NCBI GenBank assembly: GCA_022843925.1
Contig: JALHMS010000038.1
Location: 1 to 38,299 of the forward strand
Direction: 5' to 3'
Source of the DNA: Burkholderiales bacterium
GTDB taxonomy: Bacteria; Pseudomonadota; Gammaproteobacteria; Burkholderiales; Ga0077523
DNA length: 38,299 nt
Both the position numbers and the translations under genes were made by a program. The notes under the pieces are model-generated. The model was not told the DNA's origin, did not search any database, and saw nothing but the letters and a program-made list of their open reading frames with translations. This document shows, in pieces, positions 26,943 to 33,714 of the stretch (the first letter of the stretch is position 1; each line of letters starts with the position of its first letter).

Positions 26943-27367
26943 GACATGCCCCGGTCAGCCAGACCAAAGAGTGCGGGTAGGTCGTTGACTTCACGACGCA
27001 ATCGTAACGCATATGAGATCGCAGTCGGCGTGCTTGTACCGTTCTTCAGGCAAAAATTGACCAACCTCTCGATCGTCAAGATGGGATGAAACGATCGCGA
27101 TGAAATGGTCGAGGGTTCGGGGTGTCCTGCATCACCAACACGGGCGAGTGCCAGGCTTACATCAAGGTAATTGCTCAGGCGCCGCTCTGACGAGCGTTGT
27201 TTGGGTGTCGTTGATGTCCGACCGCAACCGATCCAAACAGGCCCCAATCGGCCATCGCTTCGCCTGAATCCTGACGATGACCGCTCTGGCTGGAAGTGGG
27301 ATTTTCACACTTTTTTCACACCCGACCCGCGTTGCACGGTGTCGGTCGTCGTAACTAATTGATTCTT
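26943..27367 (-). other. AT-richer leader between the dCTP deaminase gene and tRNA-Arg
   Basis: 425 bp. One minus-strand frame is open from TTG 27247 to 26804, running 139 bp into the deaminase gene, and reads protein-like (LSNYLDVSLALARVG, FHPILTIERLVNFCLKN), but it has no ATG or ribosome binding site and no family I know. The region must contain the deaminase promoter. It could encode a regulatory RNA of the AvcI kind, or be the remnant of an integrase-end region beside the tRNA. Confidence 0.35.
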
Positions 27368-27444
27368 TGGCGCGCCCGAGACGATTCGAACGTCCGACCC
27401 CTGCCTTCGGAGGGCAGTACTCTATCCAGCTGAGCTACGGGCGC
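27368..27444 (-). tRNA. tRNA-Arg (anticodon CCG)
   Basis: The minus strand folds as a full cloverleaf. The acceptor GCGCCCG pairs with CGGGCGC, the D arm contains AGCTCAGCTGGATAGAGT, the anticodon stem CTGCC/GGCAG encloses loop CTCCGAA (anticodon CCG, codon CGG), and the T arm GGACG-TTCGAAT-CGTCT follows. Discriminator G and a genome-encoded CCA end the gene at 27368. Its 3' end points left, towards the accessory block, which is the usual geometry when a tRNA serves as the attachment site for an integrated island. Confidence 0.95.
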
Positions 27445-27515
27445 GTTGGGGCCGGAGTATAGCCGTTCGACGCGCCCGGCTCCACGGGTGCATTCCCCGC
27501 GAGGGGCGCGTCTCC

Positions 27516-27521
27516 TATAAT
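27516..27521 (+). promoter_or_regulatory. TATAAT -10 box upstream of cytochrome c5 gene
   Basis: A perfect sigma-70 -10 hexamer lies 30 bp before ATG 27552. The matching -35 region near 27493 (TTCCCC) is weak. The position fits a short leader. Confidence 0.5.
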
Positions 27522-27551
27522 CCGGCGGTTACCTATTGCCCAGAGGCAGCC

Positions 27552-28079
27552 ATGGCCCAGACTCCCCACGCCGAGGAGCATCAGTCCTTCATCAAGACGC
27601 CGGAGCAGCTCGCCGCCGTCGTTTTCCTCGCCTTCGCGGTGCCGATCGTGATCATCGTGATCCTCACCCAGTTCGTGACGGGGCCGTCCAGCGACCCCGC
27701 CAAGTCCATGAACGAGGACGCCGTTGCGAGGCGCATCAAGCCTGTCGGGGATGTCGTGTTTGCGGATGCCCAGCCTGCCGCTGCACCTGCGGCGCCGGCA
27801 CCCGCGGCTCCCATGGTTGCTGTTGCGGCACCGGCGAAGGTCGATGGCAAGGCGGTCTACGATCAGGCCTGCTCGGTCTGCCACGCGGCCGGGATCGCCG
27901 GGGCCCCCAAGGTCGGGGACAAGGCGGCCTGGGCCCCGCGGATCGCGCAGGGCAAGGACACCCTGTACACGCATGCGATCGGCGGGATCCGTGGCATGCC
28001 GGCCAAGGGTGGCAACGCGTCTCTGGCTGACGCCGAAGTGAAGGCTGCCGTCGACGTGATGATCAGCCAGGCGAAGTAG
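27552..28079 (+). CDS. Membrane-anchored cytochrome c5 family protein
   Basis: A 175-residue protein from ATG 27552. An uncleaved transmembrane helix (residues about 19-41, [22 protein letters not shown]) anchors it to the inner membrane. An Ala/Pro-rich periplasmic linker follows, then a c-type cytochrome domain with haem site CSVCH at 107-111 and axial Met at about 149 in RGMPAKGGN. Class I cytochromes of the c5 group carry electrons between respiratory complexes and terminal oxidases in beta- and gammaproteobacteria. A clear TATAAT box lies upstream and an intrinsic terminator follows the stop, so it is a single-gene transcript. This marks the return to core chromosome right of the island. 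Confidence 0.9.
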   Translation: MAQTPHAEEHQSFIKTPEQLAAVVFLAFAVPIVIIVILTQFVTGPSSDPAKSMNEDAVARRIKPVGDVVFADAQPAAAPAAPAPAAPMVAVAAPAKVDGKAVYDQACSVCHAAGIAGAPKVGDKAAWAPRIAQGKDTLYTHAIGGIRGMPAKGGNASLADAEVKAAVDVMISQAK

Positions 28080-28106
28080 GTTCTCCCCCACGAGTACGTG
28101 GCAGAA

Positions 28107-28133
28107 AGGCGCGGCGACGCGCCTTTTTCTTTT
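28107..28133 (+). terminator. Intrinsic terminator after cytochrome c5 gene
   Basis: AGGCGCG and CGCGCCT form a perfect 7-bp stem around GCGA, followed by TTTTTCTTTT. It lies 28 bp after the stop codon and before apaH. Confidence 0.88.
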
Positions 28134-28155
28134 CCGGTGCCCCGAGGCGAACCCC

Positions 28156-28968
28156 ATGGCCACATACGCGATCGGTGATCTCCAGGGCTGCTTCGACCCG
28201 CTCCGGCGACTGCTCGATCACATCCGTTTCGATCCGTCGTGCGACCGCCTCTGGTTCGTGGGCGATCTCGTGAATCGCGGACCGGCGTCGCTGGAAGTGC
28301 TGCGCTTCGTGCGCGATCTCGGCGACCGGGCGGTGGTGACCCTGGGCAATCACGATCTCCACCTGCTCGTGGTGGCGGAAGGGTTCGCCAAGCGGCATCC
28401 GGACGACACGCTGGGCGGGATCCTCGAGGCGCCGGACCGCGACGAGCTGCTCGCCTGGTTGCGCTCCCGCGCGCTGATGCATGTGGAAGGGGACTTCGCG
28501 ATGGTGCATGCGGGCCTGTTGCCGCAGTGGACGATCCCCGAGGCCGCGGCCCTCGCCGCCGAGGCGGAGGCGGTGCTGGCGGGCGACGGCCATCGCGAGT
28601 TCTTCCGCCACATGTATGGCAACAAGCCGAATCGCTGGCACGCCGGTCTCGAGGGCTGGGACCGCCTGCGCGTCGTGATCAATGCCTTCACCCGCATGCG
28701 CATCTGCACGCCGGACGGTGCCATGGAGTTCCGGCACAAGGGCGAACTGGCCGACATCCCCGACGGTTACCTGCCGTGGTTCGACGTGCCGGGGCGCGCC
28801 AGTCTCGGCACGACTGTCGTGTTCGGACACTGGTCGGCGCTCGGTTGCCGCACCGGGGAGGGCTACGTGTCGCTCGACAGCGGATGCCTCTGGGGGCGTG
28901 CGCTCACGGCGCTCCGGTTGGAGGATCGGCGGGTGTTCCAGATCGCCTGCCCGGACGGGGGAGGCTGA
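28156..28968 (+). CDS. apaH: Symmetrical bis(5'-nucleosyl)-tetraphosphatase ApaH
   Basis: A 270-residue metallophosphoesterase, the standard ApaH length. The metal-binding motifs appear in order: [13 protein letters not shown] (residues 4-16), [16 protein letters not shown] (about 34-49) and [12 protein letters not shown] (about 60-71), with the later His motifs at about 114 ([10 protein letters not shown]) and in [10 protein letters not shown]. The enzyme splits Ap4A into two ADP and also removes Np4 caps from RNA. The last 65 bases overlap the end of the convergent acyltransferase gene, so the two transcripts run into each other. Confidence 0.95.
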   Translation: MATYAIGDLQGCFDPLRRLLDHIRFDPSCDRLWFVGDLVNRGPASLEVLRFVRDLGDRAVVTLGNHDLHLLVVAEGFAKRHPDDTLGGILEAPDRDELLAWLRSRALMHVEGDFAMVHAGLLPQWTIPEAAALAAEAEAVLAGDGHREFFRHMYGNKPNRWHAGLEGWDRLRVVINAFTRMRICTPDGAMEFRHKGELADIPDGYLPWFDVPGRASLGTTVVFGHWSALGCRTGEGYVSLDSGCLWGRALTALRLEDRRVFQIACPDGGG

Positions 28969-29704
28969 GGGCGTCGGCGACCATGCCGGAGCAGTGTTCG
29001 GCGAGGTCGCGGCGATGCTTGCCGACCGCGTGCACCGCCGGAAGCAGGTGAAGTTCGGCCAGCACTTCGGGCTTCTCCGTCAGCATGAGCGTCGATTCCC
29101 AGAGCGATGTCTCGCCCGCGTAGGCGGCCCTCTGGTCGATGCTGCCGTCGCGGGTCACGTAGCGCAGCGCCACCGGCAGCGCGTAGCCCGCCGAGCGCAC
29201 CACAGGTTGCAGAAGCGACGCGTGGAACGGACGCACTTCCGTGCCGTCGGTCGTCGAGCCCTCCGCGAACACCACCATGCGTTCTCCGCCGGCCAGGGCG
29301 TCGTCGAGTGCAGCGTTCACCCGTGCGGTGTCGCTACGCTTCGCGCGCTGGACGAACACGGTGCCCTGCCGGGCCACCAGCCAGCCGACCACCGGCCATT
29401 GGCGGATGTCCGATTTCGCCACGAAACGGCAGTCGAGCGATGCCCGGATCACGAAGATGTCGAGCCACGACACGTGGTTCGACAGGACGAGCGTGGCGGC
29501 GCCCGGTGGCGTCGTGCCCGGCGTGCCTTGCACACGCACACGCACGCGGAGGATGTGGAGCAGACGCCGCGACCACCATCGGAAGATGGCACCGCGGGCG
29601 CGTGCGGAGACCACCGGAAACACGACGCCGCTCAGCGTCAGCCCGGACGCCAGATGCACCGCGAGCCGCGTGACGCGGATGGTCTGCCGCAGGCTGAGTG
29701 CCAA
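28904..29704 (-). CDS. olsA: 1-acyl-glycerol-3-phosphate acyltransferase family protein, probable ornithine-lipid O-acyltransferase OlsA
   Basis: A 266-residue PlsC-domain protein starting at TTG 29704 (no ATG in phase nearby). One N-terminal hydrophobic helix (about residues 14-32) anchors it. The catalytic HX4D is NHVSWLDIF (about 76-84), block II is in [12 protein letters not shown], and block III is FAEGSTTDG. Ordinary PlsC makes phosphatidic acid; placed directly downstream of an olsB homologue, this one more likely adds the second acyl chain to lyso-ornithine lipid (OlsA). The naming rests on that context. The proline/glycine-rich C-terminus lies in the overlap with apaH on the other strand and may be poorly conserved. 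Confidence 0.78.
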   Translation of the reverse strand: MALSLRQTIRVTRLAVHLASGLTLSGVVFPVVSARARGAIFRWWSRRLLHILRVRVRVQGTPGTTPPGAATLVLSNHVSWLDIFVIRASLDCRFVAKSDIRQWPVVGWLVARQGTVFVQRAKRSDTARVNAALDDALAGGERMVVFAEGSTTDGTEVRPFHASLLQPVVRSAGYALPVALRYVTRDGSIDQRAAYAGETSLWESTLMLTEKPEVLAELHLLPAVHAVGKHRRDLAEHCSGMVADALSLPRPGRRSGTPADPPTGAP

Positions 29705-29794
29705 GGTCAGCCCGCCGCGCCGGCGCAGCAGGTCACGGTGTGCTGACCGGGGACGGGACGGAGTTGGAAGTGCGCTGGTGGAGGATCTTGGCGG

Positions 29795-30562
29795 TCAGGT
29801 GTCGGGAACATGCTTCATGAAGTGCCGGGCGTAGCGGCCATCGAGCCGGGACAGGGGCATCAGCATGAGCAGATCGGCGGTGTTGAAATCGGGATCCCAC
29901 GCGGGCTCGCCACAGACGAAGGCCCCGCACCGCAGATAGCCCTTGATGAGCGGCGGCACCTGGACTTCGCGATCGCCGTCGAGGCGATCGAGGGGCAGTG
30001 GACAGCGTGGGAACACCCGGTACTCGATCGGGCTCAGGCTGGACTGCGAGAGCCGATTGTAGAGGCTGGCGGCAGCGTGTCCACCGTCCGCCATGCTCAC
30101 CGATGCGCAGCCGATGAGGTACTCGTACCCGTGGTCCCGCATGAAGTCCGCCAGGCCGGACCACAGGAGCGCGATGGTGGCGCCGTTGCGATAGTCCGGA
30201 TGGACGCACGAGCGGCCGATCTCCATGGTCCGATCGCGCAGGTGCGCGAGCCGGGTGAGATCGAACTCCTCGTCGGAGTAGAACCCGCCGATGCGCCGTG
30301 CGCTGGCGCCGGTCAGGATCCGATACGTGCCGGCGACCTCCCCCGACGCGTCGTCTCGCACCACGAGGTGCTCGCAGTGCCGGTCGTAGAGATCCTGGTC
30401 CACACCGGGTTCGGGGCTGCGCAGTTGCGCGCCCAGCTCGTCCACGAACACCCGCCAGCGCAGCTTCTGCGCCTCACGGATGTCCTCTTCCGTTCTCGCC
30501 ATCTGCACCTGCAGACGGGGGCGCGCCGCGCGGCGCGCCTCGTGTTGTTCCGACCGTAGCAT
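29795..30562 (-). CDS. olsB: L-ornithine N-alpha-acyltransferase OlsB (GNAT fold)
   Basis: A 255-residue protein from ATG 30562 with GAGGA six bases upstream. The GNAT-like core begins at about residue 20 and contains the OlsB/hemolysin-type signatures AQKLRWRVFVDELGA, DLYDRHCEHLVVRDD, EIGRSCVHPDYRNG and YLIGCASVSMADGG, then VQVPPLIKGYLRCGAFVCGE-like sequence near the C-terminus. OlsB transfers a 3-hydroxyacyl group from ACP to ornithine, the first step of ornithine-lipid synthesis. With the PlsC-type gene 90 bp downstream on the same strand it forms an olsBA pair. Such phosphorus-free membrane lipids help during phosphate limitation or stress; no Pho box was identified. Confidence 0.85.
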   Translation of the reverse strand: MLRSEQHEARRAARPRLQVQMARTEEDIREAQKLRWRVFVDELGAQLRSPEPGVDQDLYDRHCEHLVVRDDASGEVAGTYRILTGASARRIGGFYSDEEFDLTRLAHLRDRTMEIGRSCVHPDYRNGATIALLWSGLADFMRDHGYEYLIGCASVSMADGGHAAASLYNRLSQSSLSPIEYRVFPRCPLPLDRLDGDREVQVPPLIKGYLRCGAFVCGEPAWDPDFNTADLLMLMPLSRLDGRYARHFMKHVPDT

Positions 30563-30659
30563 CGACGTCCTCGCCGCGTTTCATGACTGCGACGACGTTA
30601 CGAATGCGGGGTGACGATACCGTGAACGGACGGTGAAGAAACGATGAACGGGGCCGGCC

Positions 30660-31595
30660 TCAGCGCAGCGGGGTGCCGAAGGCCTCGCGGAAGCGCGTTT
30701 CGATCTCGCCCGCCGTGAACGCGTAGTTCTGGGCACCGCGCTTCGCGATCTTGATCGCGCCGATGAGCGATGCGAGCCGGCCGGTCAGCGACCAGTCGAG
30801 GCCGTTCGCGATGCCGTAGAGCAGGCCGCCGCGGTACGCGTCGCCGCATCCGGTGGGGTCGAGCACGGCTTCGGCGGTCACGCTCGGGATCTCGATGCGC
30901 TCGCCGCCCGTGAAGATGGTCGAGCCGCTGCCGCCGCGCGTGACGACGAAGGCCTTCACGCGCTTCGCCAGCGATTCCACCGACTGCCCCGTGCGTTCCT
31001 CGATGAGGCGCGCTTCGTAGTCGTTCGCGGTCACGTAGGTGGCGAGATCGATGAAGCCGTTCAGATCGGCGCCGTCGAACATCGGCAGGCCCTGGCCCGG
31101 ATCGAACACGAACGGGATGCCCGCGTCGCGGAACTCGCGGGCGTGGTCGAGCATGCCCTGACGGCCGTCCGGCGAGATGATCCCCAGGGAGATGTCCTTC
31201 GCGTCGGTCACGTGGTTCAGATGCGACTCGGTCATCGCGCCCGGATGGAACGCGGTGATCTGGTTGTCGTCGAGGTCCGTCGTGATGAAGGCCTGCGCCG
31301 TGTAGGCGCCGGGGATCTCCTTCAGATGCTGGCGCGGCAGGCCGAGGTCGTCGAGGCGCTTCGCGTACGGTGCGAAGTCCTGGCCCACCGTGGCCATGGG
31401 CACCGGGTGGCCGCCCAGTTGCAGCAGCGAGTAGGCGATGTTGCCCGCGCAGCCGCCGAACTCCCGCCGCAAGTCGGGCACGAGGAACGAGACGTTCAGG
31501 ATGTGGATCTGGTCCGGCAGGATGTGATTCTTGAAACGGTCCTGGAACACCATGATGGTGTCGAAGGCCATGGAGCCGCAGATGAGGGTTTTCAT
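30660..31595 (-). CDS. PfkB-family carbohydrate/adenosine kinase-like protein
   Basis: A 311-residue ribokinase-fold protein from ATG 31595. The N-terminal strand is TLICGSMAFDTIMVF and the first substrate motif is REFGGCAGNIAYSLLQLGG (about residues 44-62). The C-terminal PfkB signature with anion hole and catalytic Asp is DPTGCGDAYRGGLLYG (about 253-268), with Cys in place of the usual Ala of GAGD. This variant is typical of the proteobacterial adenosine kinase-like group, so adenosine or a related nucleoside is the likelier substrate than a sugar; that is inference. It ends 97 bp before olsB starts, same strand. Only 38 bp separate it from the rlpA stop upstream, so it may be the last gene of the elongasome operon transcript. 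Confidence 0.85.
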   Translation of the reverse strand: MKTLICGSMAFDTIMVFQDRFKNHILPDQIHILNVSFLVPDLRREFGGCAGNIAYSLLQLGGHPVPMATVGQDFAPYAKRLDDLGLPRQHLKEIPGAYTAQAFITTDLDDNQITAFHPGAMTESHLNHVTDAKDISLGIISPDGRQGMLDHAREFRDAGIPFVFDPGQGLPMFDGADLNGFIDLATYVTANDYEARLIEERTGQSVESLAKRVKAFVVTRGGSGSTIFTGGERIEIPSVTAEAVLDPTGCGDAYRGGLLYGIANGLDWSLTGRLASLIGAIKIAKRGAQNYAFTAGEIETRFREAFGTPLR

Positions 31596-31633
31596 GATGT
31601 TGTCGGGCCTGTGTTGGCGATGAGTCTGAGGGA

Positions 31634-32623
31634 TCAGCGCGTGACGACGAAGGGGCGGCTGCCGAGTCGGCCGGCCAGGCGGTCCGCCTCGCGCCGGGCG
31701 CTGTCGCGATCGGGGAACGGGCCGCTCTGCACCCGGTAGAGCTTGTCGCTCGCGAGGACGCTGACCGGCTGGCTGACGTCGGCCAGCTCGACCCGCATCT
31801 TCCTCGCGAAGTCCTCGGCGAAGGCGGCCTCGGAGAACGCGCCCAGCTGGAGGAACACCCCGGTCGTTGCGGTGAGCGGCGCGGCACCGTTGCTGCCCGG
31901 CAGGGCGGGGGCCGGCGCGGCGGATGAAGGCGCTGGACTGCCCGTGGCGGTGTCGGCATCGGCCGGCGCACCTTTCCCGTCCGGGAGGATGGCCTCGACC
32001 TCCACCTCGCCGCTGCCGTTGCCGATGAGTCCGAGTTTCCAAGCGGCCGCGTACGAGAGGTCGATCAGCCGATCGGCCTTGAAGGGGCCGCGATCGTTGA
32101 CCCGCACGACCACCGACCGGCCGTTCGCGATCGACGTGACGCGCACGTAGCTGGGCAGCGGGAGCGTCGTGTGCGCGGCGGTCATCCCGTACATGTCGTA
32201 GCGCTCCCCCGTAGACGTGGGCTTGCCGTGATAGCGCCTGCCGTACCACGTCGCCACCCCGCGTGCCCGGTAGGGGCCGAGCGTCGTCATCGGCGTGTAG
32301 TCGCGACCCAGGGCGGAGTACGGCCGCAGCGCGGCACGGTGGAGGGGTTCCATGCGCGGCACGGCGTCCGGGATGCCGGCGATGTCGGGCGGGTTGTCGC
32401 CGGGACCATCGTCCAGGTAATAGCCGCCCTTGCCGGGTGCGACCGGCTTCGCGGTCGATGCCGTGCCGACGTCGACCGGCGGTGGCGGTACCGCGCCCGG
32501 TGCCTGTTCGTTGGGTCCGATCGGTGTCGAGGCGCAGCCGGCGATCCACAGGCAGCCTGCGATGACGACGGGCGCTCCGAACATGGTCGAGGTTCCCCGG
32601 GCGTTGTGGGCGGGTCGGTTCAT
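31634..32623 (-). CDS. rlpA: Septal ring lytic transglycosylase RlpA (lipoprotein, DPBB and SPOR domains)
   Basis: A 329-residue lipoprotein. ATG 32623 overlaps the rodA stop (ATGA) and keeps basic residues ahead of the hydrophobic stretch. ATG 32584 has a better ribosome binding site (GGGGAA) but would start at MFGAPVV with no basic n-region. The lipobox is WIAGC. The double-psi beta-barrel (about residues 120-215) contains ARGVATWYGRRYHGKPTSTG, MTAAHTTLPLPSYVRV and VVVRVNDRGPFKADRLIDLS. A linker rich in Ala/Pro/Ser leads to a SPOR domain (about 255-329; GVFLQLGAFSEAAFAEDFA, YRVQSGPFPDRDSA) that binds denuded peptidoglycan. RlpA cleaves naked glycan strands at the septum. It sits at the end of mreBCD-mrdA-rodA, as in many betaproteobacteria. 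Confidence 0.92.
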   Translation of the reverse strand: MNRPAHNARGTSTMFGAPVVIAGCLWIAGCASTPIGPNEQAPGAVPPPPVDVGTASTAKPVAPGKGGYYLDDGPGDNPPDIAGIPDAVPRMEPLHRAALRPYSALGRDYTPMTTLGPYRARGVATWYGRRYHGKPTSTGERYDMYGMTAAHTTLPLPSYVRVTSIANGRSVVVRVNDRGPFKADRLIDLSYAAAWKLGLIGNGSGEVEVEAILPDGKGAPADADTATGSPAPSSAAPAPALPGSNGAAPLTATTGVFLQLGAFSEAAFAEDFARKMRVELADVSQPVSVLASDKLYRVQSGPFPDRDSARREADRLAGRLGSRPFVVTR

Positions 32624-33714
32624 CCCTTCACGAGTCGCTTGTGCGTGTGGATGCTCATGAGGATGCCCAGACCGAACAGCAGTGTCACGAGCGACGTCCC
32701 GCCATAGCTGATCAGCGGCAGGGGGACGCCGACCACCGGCAGGATCCCGCTCACCATGCCCATGTTCACGAACGCGTAGGTGAAGAACGTGAGCGTCACG
32801 GCGCCGGCGAGCAGCCGCGAGAACAGCACCGAGGCGTTCGCCGAGATGTAGAGGCCGCGGCCGATCACGAGCACGAACAGCACGAGCAGCACGAGATTGC
32901 CGAAGAGGCCGAACTCCTCGGAGTACACGGCGAAGACGAAGTCGGTGGTGCGCTCGGGCAGGAAGTCGAGCCGCGCCTGGGTGCCGTTCAGCCAGCCCTT
33001 GCCGAAGAGACCGCCGGAGCCCATCGCGATGGTCGACTGGATCGTGTGGTATCCGCTGCCCAGCGGATCCTGCGAGGGGTCGAGCATCGTGAGGACGCGC
33101 TGCCGCTGGTAGTCGTGCATCATCCCCCAGAGGATCGGCAGGCAGCCGGCGATCACCGCGCCGAGGCCGACGATGATCTTCCATGACAGCCCCGCCAGGA
33201 AGAGCACGTAGAAGCCGGCGCTGGACACCAGCAGCGCCGTGCCGAGGTCGGGCTGCTTCGCGATGAACCCGACGGGCACCGCCAGCACGATGGCCCCGAT
33301 CGCGAAGTCCTTCAGTTTCAGGATCGCCTCGTAGCGATCGAAGTACCACGCGAGCATCAGCGGCACGCCGATCTTCATGATCTCGGACGGCTGGATCCGG
33401 GTGACGCCGATGTTCAGCCAGCGGCGCGCCCCGTTGCTGATCTCGCCGAACAGCGCCACGCCGACCAGCAGGGCGAGACCCAGGGCGTAGACGGGCAACG
33501 CCAGCCGCGCCAGGTGCTGCGGCGGGACGTTCGCGGCGATCCACATCACGCTCACCGCCACCCCCATGTTCAGCAACTGCCCGCCGACGCGCGAGAAGTT
33601 GCCGCCCGATGCGCTGTAGAGCACGACCATGCCGATGCCGAGGAGCGCGGCGACGACGATCATGAGGAACGGGTCCAGGTGCCGCGTGAAGAACCCGATG
33701 ATCTTGTCAATCAT
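32620..33714 (-). CDS. rodA: Rod shape-determining peptidoglycan glycosyltransferase RodA
   Basis: A 364-residue SEDS-family polytopic membrane protein with about ten transmembrane helices, starting at ATG 33714 and overlapping the end of mrdA by 8 bp. Conserved elements include the first helix ending LYSASGG, the WWFDRY-like KKD segment (LAWYFDRYEAILK), KQPDLGTALLVS, and the C-terminal GIGRGLY / GVPLPLISYGGTSLVT signature. RodA polymerises glycan strands from lipid II with PBP2 as transpeptidase partner in the elongasome. The tight overlaps with both neighbours imply an operon. Confidence 0.96.
   Translation of the reverse strand: MIDKIIGFFTRHLDPFLMIVVAALLGIGMVVLYSASGGNFSRVGGQLLNMGVAVSVMWIAANVPPQHLARLALPVYALGLALLVGVALFGEISNGARRWLNIGVTRIQPSEIMKIGVPLMLAWYFDRYEAILKLKDFAIGAIVLAVPVGFIAKQPDLGTALLVSSAGFYVLFLAGLSWKIIVGLGAVIAGCLPILWGMMHDYQRQRVLTMLDPSQDPLGSGYHTIQSTIAMGSGGLFGKGWLNGTQARLDFLPERTTDFVFAVYSEEFGLFGNLVLLVLFVLVIGRGLYISANASVLFSRLLAGAVTLTFFTYAFVNMGMVSGILPVVGVPLPLISYGGTSLVTLLFGLGILMSIHTHKRLVKG

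Noticed and set aside
27368-27390. Search by eye for a second copy of the tRNA-Arg 3' end as an attachment repeat
   Set aside because: No convincing match was found in the window. A partial GCGCCCGA match near 540 is too short to count.
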